The notes under the pieces were generated by a model, which searched no databases, had not been told where the DNA came from, and worked only from the letters and a program-made list of their open reading frames with translations. Positions 1 through 8,971 of a DNA stretch of 64,000 nt are shown here, piece by piece. Location: NCBI GenBank assembly GCA_043805435.1, contig JAZDHY010000022.1, forward strand, positions 124,001 through 188,000. Reading direction: 5' to 3'. The translations under genes were made by a program, and so were the position numbers. The DNA is from JAEXOD01 sp043805435 (lineage in GTDB: Bacteria; Bacteroidota; Ignavibacteria; Ignavibacteriales; Melioribacteraceae). The first letter of the stretch is position 1, and each line of letters begins with the position of its first letter.

Positions 1-1308
1 AGAACGCGTTTGGTTGAAGGTGCTGTTGAAAACTTAATTGATACACTAAAATGGGCAGGCCTTAATTATGATGAAGGTCCGTTTGTTTACGGTGATTGCG
101 GACCTTATATACAGTCCCAAAGATTAGATATTTACAATCAATACGTAAAAATACTTATTGAAAATAAAAAAGCATATTATTGCTTCTGTTCAGCCCAAAG
201 GTTAGAAAAGGTTCGTGAAGAACAACAAAGTAAAAAATTACAACCTAAATATGATAAACACTGTTTAAACTTATCTGCCGAAGAAATAGAGCTGAAAATA
301 AAAAATGGCGAACAATATGTTGTAAGATTAAATGTACCAATTTCGGAAAAAATTATAATTAATGATATTATAAAAGGTCTTGTAGAATTTGACAGCAGTG
401 TAATAGACGATCAGATTTTATTAAAAAGTGACGGATACCCAACTTATCACCTGGCTAATGTTGTTGATGATCACTTAATGAAAATAACTCATGTTATTAG
501 AGGTGAGGAATGGTTGTCTTCTACACCTAAACATGCTTTATTATACGATTATTTTGGATGGGAAAGACCTATATTTGCTCATTTGCCATTATTGCTTAAT
601 ATTGATAGAAAAAAATTAAGTAAAAGACAAAGTGATGTTGCAGTTGAAGATTTTAGAGATAAAGGATTTTTGAATGAAGCATTAGTTAATTTTGTGGCGT
701 TGCTTGGCTGGACTAATGGTGATGATGTAGAATTTTATAATATTGACGAATTGATTAATAAATTTTCGCTTGAACGAGTAAACAAATCGGGTGCTGTTTT
801 TGATTTGGAAAAACTAACTTGGCTAAACGAAGAGCATCTTAGAAAAAAAACTACGGCCGAAATTGTTAAAATGTTCAAAAAGAGTTATGAAAAATCTACA
901 TTTACCAATACTTATAGTGATGAATATTTTGGTTTTGTTGTTGACGCCATGCGAGAGAGAATTTCTTTTGTTCAAGATATACTCATAAAAAGCCCCTTTT
1001 TCTTTGAAACACCCGAAACATATGATATGGAAGTATTTCATAAACGATGGAAAGAAGATTCTTCGGATTTATTAAGAGAATTTAATGCCGAAATTGATTA
1101 TGTTGATAATCCTACAAAAGAAGACTACGAAAAAATACTGCATAAGGTTGCCGAAAATAAAAATGTTGGCGTTGGAAAAATAATTCATCCACTTCGCTTA
1201 GCAGTCTCAGGAATTGGAATTGGCCCCGGTTTATACGATATTTTATTAATTATAGGTAAAAATGAAGTAAAAAAACGTATAACTAACATTTTACAAAAGT
1301 TTAATTAA
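1..1308 (+). CDS. gltX: glutamyl-tRNA synthetase (5' end outside window)
   Basis: Class I aminoacyl-tRNA synthetase that charges tRNA-Glu with glutamate in the cytoplasm. The frame is open from base 1 (it reads R-T-R-L-V-E-G-A), so the start codon and the HIGH motif lie upstream of the window; 435 codons of a usual 480-500 are present. Visible family features are the YGDCGPYIQSQRL segment near the start, the HVIRGEEWLSSTPKH block, and the second ATP-binding signature as KLSKR at about residue 212 of the visible part. The C-terminal anticodon-binding region is complete. It converges on glnS and the two share a terminator. The TTG at position 10 is not a real start. Confidence 0.95.
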   Translation, partial: RTRLVEGAVENLIDTLKWAGLNYDEGPFVYGDCGPYIQSQRLDIYNQYVKILIENKKAYYCFCSAQRLEKVREEQQSKKLQPKYDKHCLNLSAEEIELKIKNGEQYVVRLNVPISEKIIINDIIKGLVEFDSSVIDDQILLKSDGYPTYHLANVVDDHLMKITHVIRGEEWLSSTPKHALLYDYFGWERPIFAHLPLLLNIDRKKLSKRQSDVAVEDFRDKGFLNEALVNFVALLGWTNGDDVEFYNIDELINKFSLERVNKSGAVFDLEKLTWLNEEHLRKKTTAEIVKMFKKSYEKSTFTNTYSDEYFGFVVDAMRERISFVQDILIKSPFFFETPETYDMEVFHKRWKEDSSDLLREFNAEIDYVDNPTKEDYEKILHKVAENKNVGVGKIIHPLRLAVSGIGIGPGLYDILLIIGKNEVKKRITNILQKFN

Positions 1309-1311
1309 AAA

Positions 1312-1334
1312 AAGGCGGTTAAACCGCCTTTTTT
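1312..1334. terminator. bidirectional terminator between gltX and glnS
   Basis: A nine-pair inverted repeat (AAGGCGGTT / AACCGCCTT) with a one-base nominal loop is flanked by A-runs on the left and T-runs on the right. It therefore reads as a rho-independent terminator on both strands. It sits in the 29-base gap between the two convergent stop codons. Confidence 0.85.
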
Positions 1335-1337
1335 ATT

Positions 1338-3053
1338 TTATTTTTGATTTTTCTCTATTTTTGACCAAGTATCTTTTAGTGTAACGGTTCTATTAAACAC
1401 TAAATTATTTCCTTCCGAATAATCAGTATCAACACAAAAATAACCTAATCTTTCAAATTGAAATTTTTGGCCTTTAACTGCATTATTTAAATACGGTTCT
1501 AAATAACAATTTTCAAGTTTAATTAAGGAGTCTTGATTTAAAAAATCCTTAAATGATTTTCCATCTTCAGAAGCATCAGGATTTTCGACCGAAAACAATC
1601 TATCATAAAGATTAACATGGGCTTTAACAGCGTGTTTTGCAGAAACCCAATGAATTGTACCTTTAACTTTTCTGCCGTCAGGTGAGCCTCCACCTTTTGT
1701 TGCAGGGTCATATGTACATCTAATCTCAATAACATTACCATTTTCATCTTTAACTACTTCAGTACATTTTACATAATATGCATAACGTAACCTTACTTCA
1801 ACACCGGGTGAAAGTCTGAAATATTTTTTAGACGGATTTTCCATAAAATCATCCTGTTCAATGTAAAGTACTTTAGAAAAAGGAACTTTTCTTGTTCCCA
1901 TTTCTGCATCTTCAGGATTATTAATTGCGTCCATTTCTTCAACCAAATCATCAGGATAATTTTCGATCTCAACTTTTAATGGTTTTAGAACTGCCATTAC
2001 ACGCATAGATTTTTTATTTAAATCTTCTCTAATGCTATGTTCAAGCAATGCAATATCAATAACATTATCTCTTTTTGCTACACCAATTCTTTCAGCAAAA
2101 TTACGAATTGATTCAGGAGTGTATCCCCGTCTTCTTAATCCCGCAATAGTCGGCATTCTTGGATCATCCCAACCGGAAACATATCCTTCTTGCACTAGCT
2201 GTAAAAGTTTTCTTTTACTCATAACAGTATAATTTAAATTTAGACGAGCAAACTCAATTTGTTGAGGATGATGAGTAACTTTTACTTCATCTAAAAGCCA
2301 ATCATACAAAGGACGGTGATTTTCAAATTCTAAAGTACAAATAGAATGAGTAATACCTTCAATCATATCCGAAAAACCATGTGCAAAATCGTACATCGGA
2401 TAAATGCACCAATTGTTCCCTGTTCTATGATGATCAACTTTTAAAATACGATAAATAATAGGATCACGCATGTTTAAATTTGGCGAGGTCATATCTATTT
2501 TAGCACGTAATACATACGTTCCATCGGCAAATTCGCCCGCTCTCATTTTTTCAAATAAATTAATATTTTCTTCTATTGCTCTTGTTCTATACGGACTTTC
2601 TTTTCCTGGTTCAGTTAACGTACCTCTGTAGTTTTTCATTTCTTCGGCACTTAAACTGCAAACATAAGCTTTTCCTTCTTTTATTAATTGGAATGCATAT
2701 TGGTATAATTGTTCAAAATAATCGGATGCAAAAAATTCTCTATCTTCCCAATCAAAACCAAGCCATTTTACATCTTCTTTTATTGATTCAACATATTCAA
2801 CGTCTTCTTTGCTAGGATTTGTATCGTCAAATCTTAAGTTGCATTGTCCGTTAAATTCTTTTGCAAGACCAAAGTTCAAGCAAATTGATTTTGCATGGCC
2901 TATATGTAAGTAACCGTTTGGTTCGGGTGGAAAACGAGTATGAACGTTTCCGTTAAATTTATTAGTTTTTAGATCATCAAGAATTATTGCCTTGATAAAA
3001 TTTACAGAAGGGTTTGAAGATACTCCAGCTTTTTCTTCAACATCATTATTCAT
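1338..3053 (-). CDS. glnS: glutaminyl-tRNA synthetase
   Basis: Charges tRNA-Gln directly with glutamine. The 571-residue protein has the class I HIGH motif in the GlnRS form PPEPNGYLHIGH at residues 42-53, the CNLRFDDTNP segment just after it, and the second signature VMSKRK at about 277-282. The C-terminal two-barrel anticodon-binding region is present to the end (DYSEGNNLVFNRTVTLKDTW), so the length is normal for the family. A GlnRS implies the cell need not rely on the GatCAB transamidation route for Gln-tRNA. It is transcribed alone, with a candidate promoter upstream. Confidence 0.97.
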   Translation of the reverse strand: MNNDVEEKAGVSSNPSVNFIKAIILDDLKTNKFNGNVHTRFPPEPNGYLHIGHAKSICLNFGLAKEFNGQCNLRFDDTNPSKEDVEYVESIKEDVKWLGFDWEDREFFASDYFEQLYQYAFQLIKEGKAYVCSLSAEEMKNYRGTLTEPGKESPYRTRAIEENINLFEKMRAGEFADGTYVLRAKIDMTSPNLNMRDPIIYRILKVDHHRTGNNWCIYPMYDFAHGFSDMIEGITHSICTLEFENHRPLYDWLLDEVKVTHHPQQIEFARLNLNYTVMSKRKLLQLVQEGYVSGWDDPRMPTIAGLRRRGYTPESIRNFAERIGVAKRDNVIDIALLEHSIREDLNKKSMRVMAVLKPLKVEIENYPDDLVEEMDAINNPEDAEMGTRKVPFSKVLYIEQDDFMENPSKKYFRLSPGVEVRLRYAYYVKCTEVVKDENGNVIEIRCTYDPATKGGGSPDGRKVKGTIHWVSAKHAVKAHVNLYDRLFSVENPDASEDGKSFKDFLNQDSLIKLENCYLEPYLNNAVKGQKFQFERLGYFCVDTDYSEGNNLVFNRTVTLKDTWSKIEKNQK

Positions 3054-3082
3054 AATTATACCTAAATTTATAAAAATAGATA

Positions 3083-3090
3083 CAAATGTA
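3083..3090 (-). promoter_or_regulatory. candidate -7 element for glnS
   Basis: On the minus strand the bases read TACATTTG, a match to the Bacteroidetes -7 consensus TAnnTTTG, about 30 bases before the glnS start. No TTTG at the usual -33 spacing was found, and a second TAAATTTG match lies at 3116-3123, so the assignment is tentative. Confidence 0.35.
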
Positions 3091-3156
3091 ATTAAATTTA
3101 TAAAAACATTAAATACAAATTTATCTTTTTATTTTATTTTATGAATGGCTATTGTA

Positions 3157-5808
3157 TTATTGTGCAAGAGGAATTGTAAAAGTAAATATTGAACCCTCAT
3201 TTATTTTACTTTTAACATTTATTTTACCGCCATTTCTTTCAATAAACTCCTTGCATAAAATTAATCCCAATCCGGTTCCTTTTTCGTTTTCTGTTCCATT
3301 TCTGCTTACATTCGAGTCTATTTTAAATAATGCTTTAAGAGTTTTGTTATCCATGCCTATACCATTATCTATTATTGATATTTTGGCAAATTTCTTTTTG
3401 ACTTCAGTAGAAATTGTAATTTTTCCACCCTTATTTGTAAATTTAATACTATTGGAAAGTAAATTTGAAAGAACAGAATTAATCATTTTTCTATCTGCAT
3501 AAATAGATATGTCATCTTTTGATTCAATAACCACTGAAATTGATTTTTTAATTAAATTCCCGTTTAACATACTTTTGACAGAGTATATCAATAAATTTAA
3601 ATCAAATATTTCCTTAATACATTCAATTTTACCAAGCTGCACTCTTGACCATTCTAGTAAATTTTCTATAAGCGCATATAAATTTTTTGCAGATTCACCC
3701 ATATTTGTAACCATAAACTTAATTTCATCTTTTTCAAGAGTATCGTATTCATCTTTAAGTATATTATAAAAGCCTAAAATTCCTTGAAACGGACTTTTTA
3801 AATCATGGGCAATGATAGAAAAAAACTTATCCTTACTAGTATTTGTTAAACGTAATTCTTCGCCTGTGTTTTCTAATTCTGTTTTTTTTGTCTGCAATTC
3901 GGCTATATAATTATTAATTTTTTCTTGTGCTATTGTTAAATCAGTAATATCTTTTGCAACAGAAAAAAAAGCAATTGTATCCCCTTTTGAATCTGTTAAA
4001 GGTAAAAACTCAATATTTATATGCCTCTTTGTTTTATTAATGTTGTTAGTAAACCAAACCTTGCTTGACCATTTTGATGATGTTGACAAAATATTAATCA
4101 ATTTATTTCCCGATGGAATATCCAGACCAGCGTCAATCAAAAAATCAAGTGATTTTTTTAATATGTCTCCTCGCTTAAACCCATACATTTTTTCGGCTGA
4201 AACATTAAGATCAACAAAATTCCCCTGTCTGTCAATAATAAAAACAGAGTCATTTAAATTTTCAAAAATTAGGGCACTTCGTCGTAATTCTTCTTCGTAT
4301 CTTTTTAAATCCGTAATATCTAATATTAATGTAATAATTCTATTTACAAAATTATTATCAATTACAGGAATAAATTTAATTTCAAAAAAAAAGTGTTTTG
4401 ATACAAGATCAAAACTATCAAATATTATTAATTCTTGTTTGGTAGATAAAACCAAGTCGTAAAAGCTTTCGGCTAAAAACGGCAAGAGTTGCAATAACTC
4501 TTCTAAATCCATTCCAATAATATCATTATCAATTTCATTCTTTTTAATAAATTCTGTAAATGAATTGTTTGAAAGAATAACCTTTTTATTTAGATCAATA
4601 ACAAATAAAAAATCACTTATCGAGTTAATTGTTGTTTTGCTTAACTTTTCCGAATATTCGATTTTTGATTCGTATATTTTTCTTTCATTGATATCTCTAA
4701 AAACACTTAACAGATAATTTTTACCCTCAATTTCCAGATACGAATTTGTTATTTCAAACCAAACATGCATCCCGTTCCACAAATGCAATTCTTTTTCCAA
4801 ATTAGGAATAACTTTCCTATCATTGATTTTTTTAATTAATTCATTTAAGCGTTGTTGACCCAATTTTTTATTATTAATTTCTTCCGCACTTTTATGAAAC
4901 ATAACCGAAATTGATTTACCAATTAATTCGTTCTCTTCCAATCCAAACATTAAGCAAAATGAAGGATTAGCCATAAATATTTTACCTTTATCATCTAAAA
5001 TTCGCATGCCGTCAAGAGAATTATTCCAAATAGATTTAAAAAGCGACTCCGAACGTCTTAAATCAAGTTCAATTTGTTTAATATCCGTAATGTTTCGCGT
5101 AATTCCAAGTGTTCCAACAATATTGTCTTCTCTATCAATTAAAGGAACTTTTATTGTTGAAACCCATAAAAATTCTCCACTGGAGTGTCTAATTAACTCT
5201 TCTTTTCGTATAAAATCAACTTTTCTTGTAACAATTTCTTTTTCGTCAATAAAAGCTTGAATTGCATGTTCATTAGTAAAAAAATCCTTATCCGATTTAC
5301 CAAGTGCTTCAATAGGACTTTTAACCCCCAAAGTATTAGCCTGTGTTTTGTTAATTCTCAAAAATCTGGATTCTGTATCTTTAATATATATTGAATCCGG
5401 AATTTGATTCATCAGATTAAACATAAACATCTTTTCGGTTTGCAAGTCCGTTTTGTATTTTTTTTCTCTGGAGATATCTTTAATAACAGCAATAAATAAT
5501 TTATTATCAAGGCCTTCAATCAATGCAATTTTAATTTCTGCATTAATTACTTTTTTCTCTAATAAAAATAAATTTTCAAATTGTGTACTTTTATGATTGT
5601 TCGAAATATTTTCAATCATTTCTTTAATTGAGGTGTAGTCGTTTTTAGGGAAGAAATCTAAAAAAGAAAAATTGGAATTAACCTTTTTATTTTCATCGGC
5701 GAAAAAATTATTCGATTGATCTAAAATATTTAAATCTTCATCAAATATTAAAATATAATCTAAAGAATAATTTAATAAGTTTTTGTAATAACTTTGTTTT
5801 TTTATCAT
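3157..5808 (-). CDS. cytoplasmic sensor histidine kinase with five PAS domains
   Basis: Soluble two-component sensor; no transmembrane segment is visible. By eye there are five PAS domains in series at about residues 5-120, 130-255, 260-380, 385-505 and 510-630, most ending in the typical D-I-T/N-(D/E) linker. A charged coiled-coil linker follows, then a HisKA dimerisation domain with the phospho-acceptor in IIAHDLKSPFQG (His668 from the chosen start). The HATPase domain has its N box (NSIKFTNKGG), G1 (DNGIGM) and G2 (GTGLGL). The ATG at 5806-5808 was chosen over a TTG four codons upstream. No response regulator is adjacent, so its partner must be elsewhere. Redox or gas sensing through PAS is possible, but no haem or flavin residue can be assigned. 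Confidence 0.9.
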   Translation of the reverse strand: MIKKQSYYKNLLNYSLDYILIFDEDLNILDQSNNFFADENKKVNSNFSFLDFFPKNDYTSIKEMIENISNNHKSTQFENLFLLEKKVINAEIKIALIEGLDNKLFIAVIKDISREKKYKTDLQTEKMFMFNLMNQIPDSIYIKDTESRFLRINKTQANTLGVKSPIEALGKSDKDFFTNEHAIQAFIDEKEIVTRKVDFIRKEELIRHSSGEFLWVSTIKVPLIDREDNIVGTLGITRNITDIKQIELDLRRSESLFKSIWNNSLDGMRILDDKGKIFMANPSFCLMFGLEENELIGKSISVMFHKSAEEINNKKLGQQRLNELIKKINDRKVIPNLEKELHLWNGMHVWFEITNSYLEIEGKNYLLSVFRDINERKIYESKIEYSEKLSKTTINSISDFLFVIDLNKKVILSNNSFTEFIKKNEIDNDIIGMDLEELLQLLPFLAESFYDLVLSTKQELIIFDSFDLVSKHFFFEIKFIPVIDNNFVNRIITLILDITDLKRYEEELRRSALIFENLNDSVFIIDRQGNFVDLNVSAEKMYGFKRGDILKKSLDFLIDAGLDIPSGNKLINILSTSSKWSSKVWFTNNINKTKRHINIEFLPLTDSKGDTIAFFSVAKDITDLTIAQEKINNYIAELQTKKTELENTGEELRLTNTSKDKFFSIIAHDLKSPFQGILGFYNILKDEYDTLEKDEIKFMVTNMGESAKNLYALIENLLEWSRVQLGKIECIKEIFDLNLLIYSVKSMLNGNLIKKSISVVIESKDDISIYADRKMINSVLSNLLSNSIKFTNKGGKITISTEVKKKFAKISIIDNGIGMDNKTLKALFKIDSNVSRNGTENEKGTGLGLILCKEFIERNGGKINVKSKINEGSIFTFTIPLAQ

Positions 5809-6110
5809 GTCCACAATCAATAAAAACTATACCAATGTTATTATCGTAATATTTATAGTAAAGTTTAGTAATTTTATTTTTATTTTACACTTTTATATAT
5901 TCTATTAATTATCCAATTTTAAATAAGTTGATATGGAATTTACCCAATTATATGTAGTGTATATTTGTAAAACATGGAAAACTGCTGAGGACTTTTTTCA
6001 GATTCCAACTAACAATGAAAACCATTGTCTTTAACAAACATTACTAAATTCATCTTTTAGTTATTGAACACACCTAAAATTAAAAAAATTCATTTTAATT
6101 ACTAGGATTA
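5809..6110. other. gene-free stretch between kinase and P-type ATPase
   Basis: About 300 AT-rich bases downstream of the P-type ATPase gene and upstream of the PAS kinase. No credible short gene or tRNA was seen. A small perfect inverted repeat (ACAATG, 5-base loop, CATTGT) lies at 6012-6028, but it has no adjoining T-run, so it is not called a terminator. The kinase promoter must lie here, although no clear consensus match was found. Confidence 0.5.
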
Positions 6111-8825
6111 TTAGTTACGGAATATTTTCAATTTAGTATACTTAAATAGTTCTACAACAATTAATACTAAAAGCGATGCTAACAAAGCACCAGCCCATTC
6201 ACCAATTGATAACTTTTCTGTATGAAAAGCCTTAGCAAAAAAATCTACATATATAACAACTATTGTTAATGCAAGAGATGTAAAAATACTAAATAATAAT
6301 GGTTTATTTGAAAGTAAATTAATTTGGAAAGTAGGTTGTTCTAAAGATCGGCAATTAAGACCATTAAATATACGACTTAGAATTAAAGTAACAAAAAATA
6401 CTGTTTCTGCTTTTCTTATTCCCATACCTTCCTTTAATGAATAAGTAAAAATACCAATTGTTATGGCTCCAATAAGAAATCCAACAGCGGTAATATACCA
6501 TACAGCTTGTTTATTTAAAATTCCTTCATTAACATTCCTTGGTTGTTTTTTCATTAATCCTTCTTCGGCCGGTTCAACACCAAGGGCAATAGCAATTAAT
6601 CCATCCATCAAAAAATTAATAAATAATATTTGTACGGCTTGTAATGGAATGGGTAATGCAAATAATAACGCAGTAATCATTGCTAATACAGTTCCCAAAT
6701 TACCGCCAAGTAAATAAATTAAATATTTCCGTATATTTTGAAAAATACCACGTCCTTCTTCAACAGCCGCAACTATTGAAGCAAAGTTATCGTCTGTTAA
6801 AATCATATCTGCAGCTTCTCTGCTTACATCGGTGCCTTTAATACCCATTGCAACGCCAATATCCGCCTTTTTTAGCGAAGGAGCATCGTTAACACCATCA
6901 CCGGTCATTGCAACAATATTTCCTCTTTTCATTAATGCATTTACAATTTTTAATTTATGAGAAGGTGATATTCTTGCATAAACTTCTGTTGTATCAACCG
7001 CCAATTCAAATTCTTCATCATTCATTTTTTCAAGTTTACTACCCGAAATAGAACCACCGTTTTTCATAATTCCAAGTTCCTTTGCAACGGCTACTGCAGT
7101 AATTTCATGATCGCCGGTTATCATTATAGGTTTTATTCCCGCAGCTTCGCATATTTTTATGGCTTTTTTTACTTCAGGTCTTGGTGGATCAATCATACCG
7201 ACAATACCGGCAAAAACAAGATTATCCTGTACGGAATCATTCATTACCAACGAATCTAACTTTTTATATGCAATAGCCAAAACTCGTAATGCTTTTTTTC
7301 CCATTTCTTCTGCATGCATTATAATTTCTTCATCAACTTGGTCTGTATAATCATAAATAATTCCATTTTTCAGATAAGATTTACATGATGGTAAAATAAT
7401 TTCTAAAGCACCTTTGGAAATTGAATAAAATCCTTGTTTATCAAAATTATTTACAGTGGTCATTCGTTTACTTTCCGAAGAAAACGGGATTTCAAATTCA
7501 CGTTTAATTGTACTTTGAAATTTATCTACATCCAATCCTGCTTTTGCGGCTGCAACAATAATAGCTCCTTCAGTCGGATCACCTAGTATTTCCCATTTAC
7601 CCGAACTTTCGCGCAAAGTTGTATCATTGCATAAACTGCCCATCATTAAAAGAAGTTTTAAATCCTCATCCTCCAGAGTTTTAATTTTTGTATCGTTTAC
7701 AGAAAATTCCCCATCAGGATTATAACCGCTTCCGGTAACAAAATAATGGTTATTTAGAGAAAATATTTCCCTAATAGTCATTTCGTCTTGTGTTAAAGTA
7801 CCGGTTTTATCAGAACAAATTATATTTGTTGAGCCTAAAGTTTCAACTGCAGGAAGTTTTCTTATAAGTGCTTTTTTCTTCACCATTCTTCTAACACCCA
7901 AAGCTATACTTATTGTTACCACAGCAGGTAAGGCTTCGGGAATAATTGCTACTGCAAGTGCAACTCCCCAAATAAACATTTCTATAAAAGGATTACCTCG
8001 CCAATAACCTAAAACACTCATAAATCCTGCAATTATAATGGCATAAATACCAATTTTTTTACCAAGCTGATCCAAATTTATTTGTAATGGCGTTTTTCTA
8101 TTTTCCGTACTTTGCAGAAGTGCCGCAATTTTACCAAATTCAGTTTTCATTCCTGTATTAACAACAATAGCTCTGCCTCTTCCATAAGAAACAGAAGTAC
8201 CCATAAACAACATGTTTAATCTATCACCCAAAGAAATATCTTCTTCGTTTATTAAAGAAGCATGTTTTTCAATAGCTAATGATTCCCCTGTTAAAGAAGC
8301 TTCATCAGTTCTAAGATTATTTGCTTCAATTAATCTTGCATCAGCGGGAATTTTATCACCGGTTTTAATTGTGATTATATCTCCGGGAACTAATTCGGAA
8401 GAAAGAATAATATTTTCAACACCATCTCGTATAACTGTAGCATGAGGTGCGGCCATTTTTTTTAATGATTCTATTGCTTTTCCTGCCTGATATTCTTGAA
8501 CAAATCCTAATATACCTGCTAAAATAACTATTATAATTATTGCAATTGCTTCTATCGGTTGATCAATAAGTGCTGATACTAATGCAGCAGTAATTAAAAT
8601 AAGTATAAGCAGGCTTTTAAATTGATCTAAAAATAATTTTAGTACTGATTCTTTTTTTTCGGCAATTATTTCATTTTTGCCATATTTTAACAGAAGTGTA
8701 TCTACATTCTTTTCCGATATACCCAATTTGTTTGAGTTAAAAATTTCAAACAAATCATCAATCGTTTTATTGCACCAATTTGAATTATTTTGAATTGAAT
8801 TATGTTCGGAATTTTGAGGTTTCAT
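6111..8825 (-). CDS. P-type cation ATPase, PMCA-like (probable Ca2+ export)
   Basis: Type II P-type ATPase of 904 residues, the normal size. It starts with an N-terminal cation-ATPase domain. Then come the actuator TGES motif (DEASLTGESLAIEK), the membrane helix 4 motif PEALP, the phosphorylation site ICSDKTGTLT (Asp339), and the hinge MTGDGVNDAPSLKKADIGVAMG. The transport residues resemble plasma-membrane Ca2+ ATPases with one calcium site: helix 6 has N-F-L-M-D-G (Asn and Asp kept), while helix 5 reads GGNLGTVLAM and lacks the acidic residue used for the second site in SERCA. Calcium export is the likeliest role; another divalent cation, or Na+, cannot be excluded. It is a single-gene unit divergent from icd. 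Confidence 0.9.
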   Translation of the reverse strand: MKPQNSEHNSIQNNSNWCNKTIDDLFEIFNSNKLGISEKNVDTLLLKYGKNEIIAEKKESVLKLFLDQFKSLLILILITAALVSALIDQPIEAIAIIIIVILAGILGFVQEYQAGKAIESLKKMAAPHATVIRDGVENIILSSELVPGDIITIKTGDKIPADARLIEANNLRTDEASLTGESLAIEKHASLINEEDISLGDRLNMLFMGTSVSYGRGRAIVVNTGMKTEFGKIAALLQSTENRKTPLQINLDQLGKKIGIYAIIIAGFMSVLGYWRGNPFIEMFIWGVALAVAIIPEALPAVVTISIALGVRRMVKKKALIRKLPAVETLGSTNIICSDKTGTLTQDEMTIREIFSLNNHYFVTGSGYNPDGEFSVNDTKIKTLEDEDLKLLLMMGSLCNDTTLRESSGKWEILGDPTEGAIIVAAAKAGLDVDKFQSTIKREFEIPFSSESKRMTTVNNFDKQGFYSISKGALEIILPSCKSYLKNGIIYDYTDQVDEEIIMHAEEMGKKALRVLAIAYKKLDSLVMNDSVQDNLVFAGIVGMIDPPRPEVKKAIKICEAAGIKPIMITGDHEITAVAVAKELGIMKNGGSISGSKLEKMNDEEFELAVDTTEVYARISPSHKLKIVNALMKRGNIVAMTGDGVNDAPSLKKADIGVAMGIKGTDVSREAADMILTDDNFASIVAAVEEGRGIFQNIRKYLIYLLGGNLGTVLAMITALLFALPIPLQAVQILFINFLMDGLIAIALGVEPAEEGLMKKQPRNVNEGILNKQAVWYITAVGFLIGAITIGIFTYSLKEGMGIRKAETVFFVTLILSRIFNGLNCRSLEQPTFQINLLSNKPLLFSIFTSLALTIVVIYVDFFAKAFHTEKLSIGEWAGALLASLLVLIVVELFKYTKLKIFRN

Positions 8826-8936
8826 TAATATACTCTTTTTCTAAAATAATGATACTTAATAAAATCAGAAAATTTGTATTTTTCAATAAAAAAACATATT
8901 TTTTTTTAATTATTTTTATTTAACAATAAATAACAA

Positions 8937-8944
8937 TAAATTTG
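8937..8944 (+). promoter_or_regulatory. candidate -7 element for icd
   Basis: TAAATTTG followed by T matches the Bacteroidetes -7 consensus TAnnTTTG. It would start transcription about 20 bases before the preferred ATG at 8972. No convincing -33 TTTG is visible upstream. Confidence 0.35.
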
Positions 8945-8971
8945 TGCATTATATCACATATGGAGTGCAAT

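Noticed and set aside
6012..6028. Small inverted repeat as terminator of the P-type ATPase gene
   Set aside because: The stem is only six pairs and has no T-run on either side.
8942..8971. TTG or first ATG as the icd start
   Set aside because: The GGAG at 8962-8965 is correctly spaced only for the ATG at 8972.
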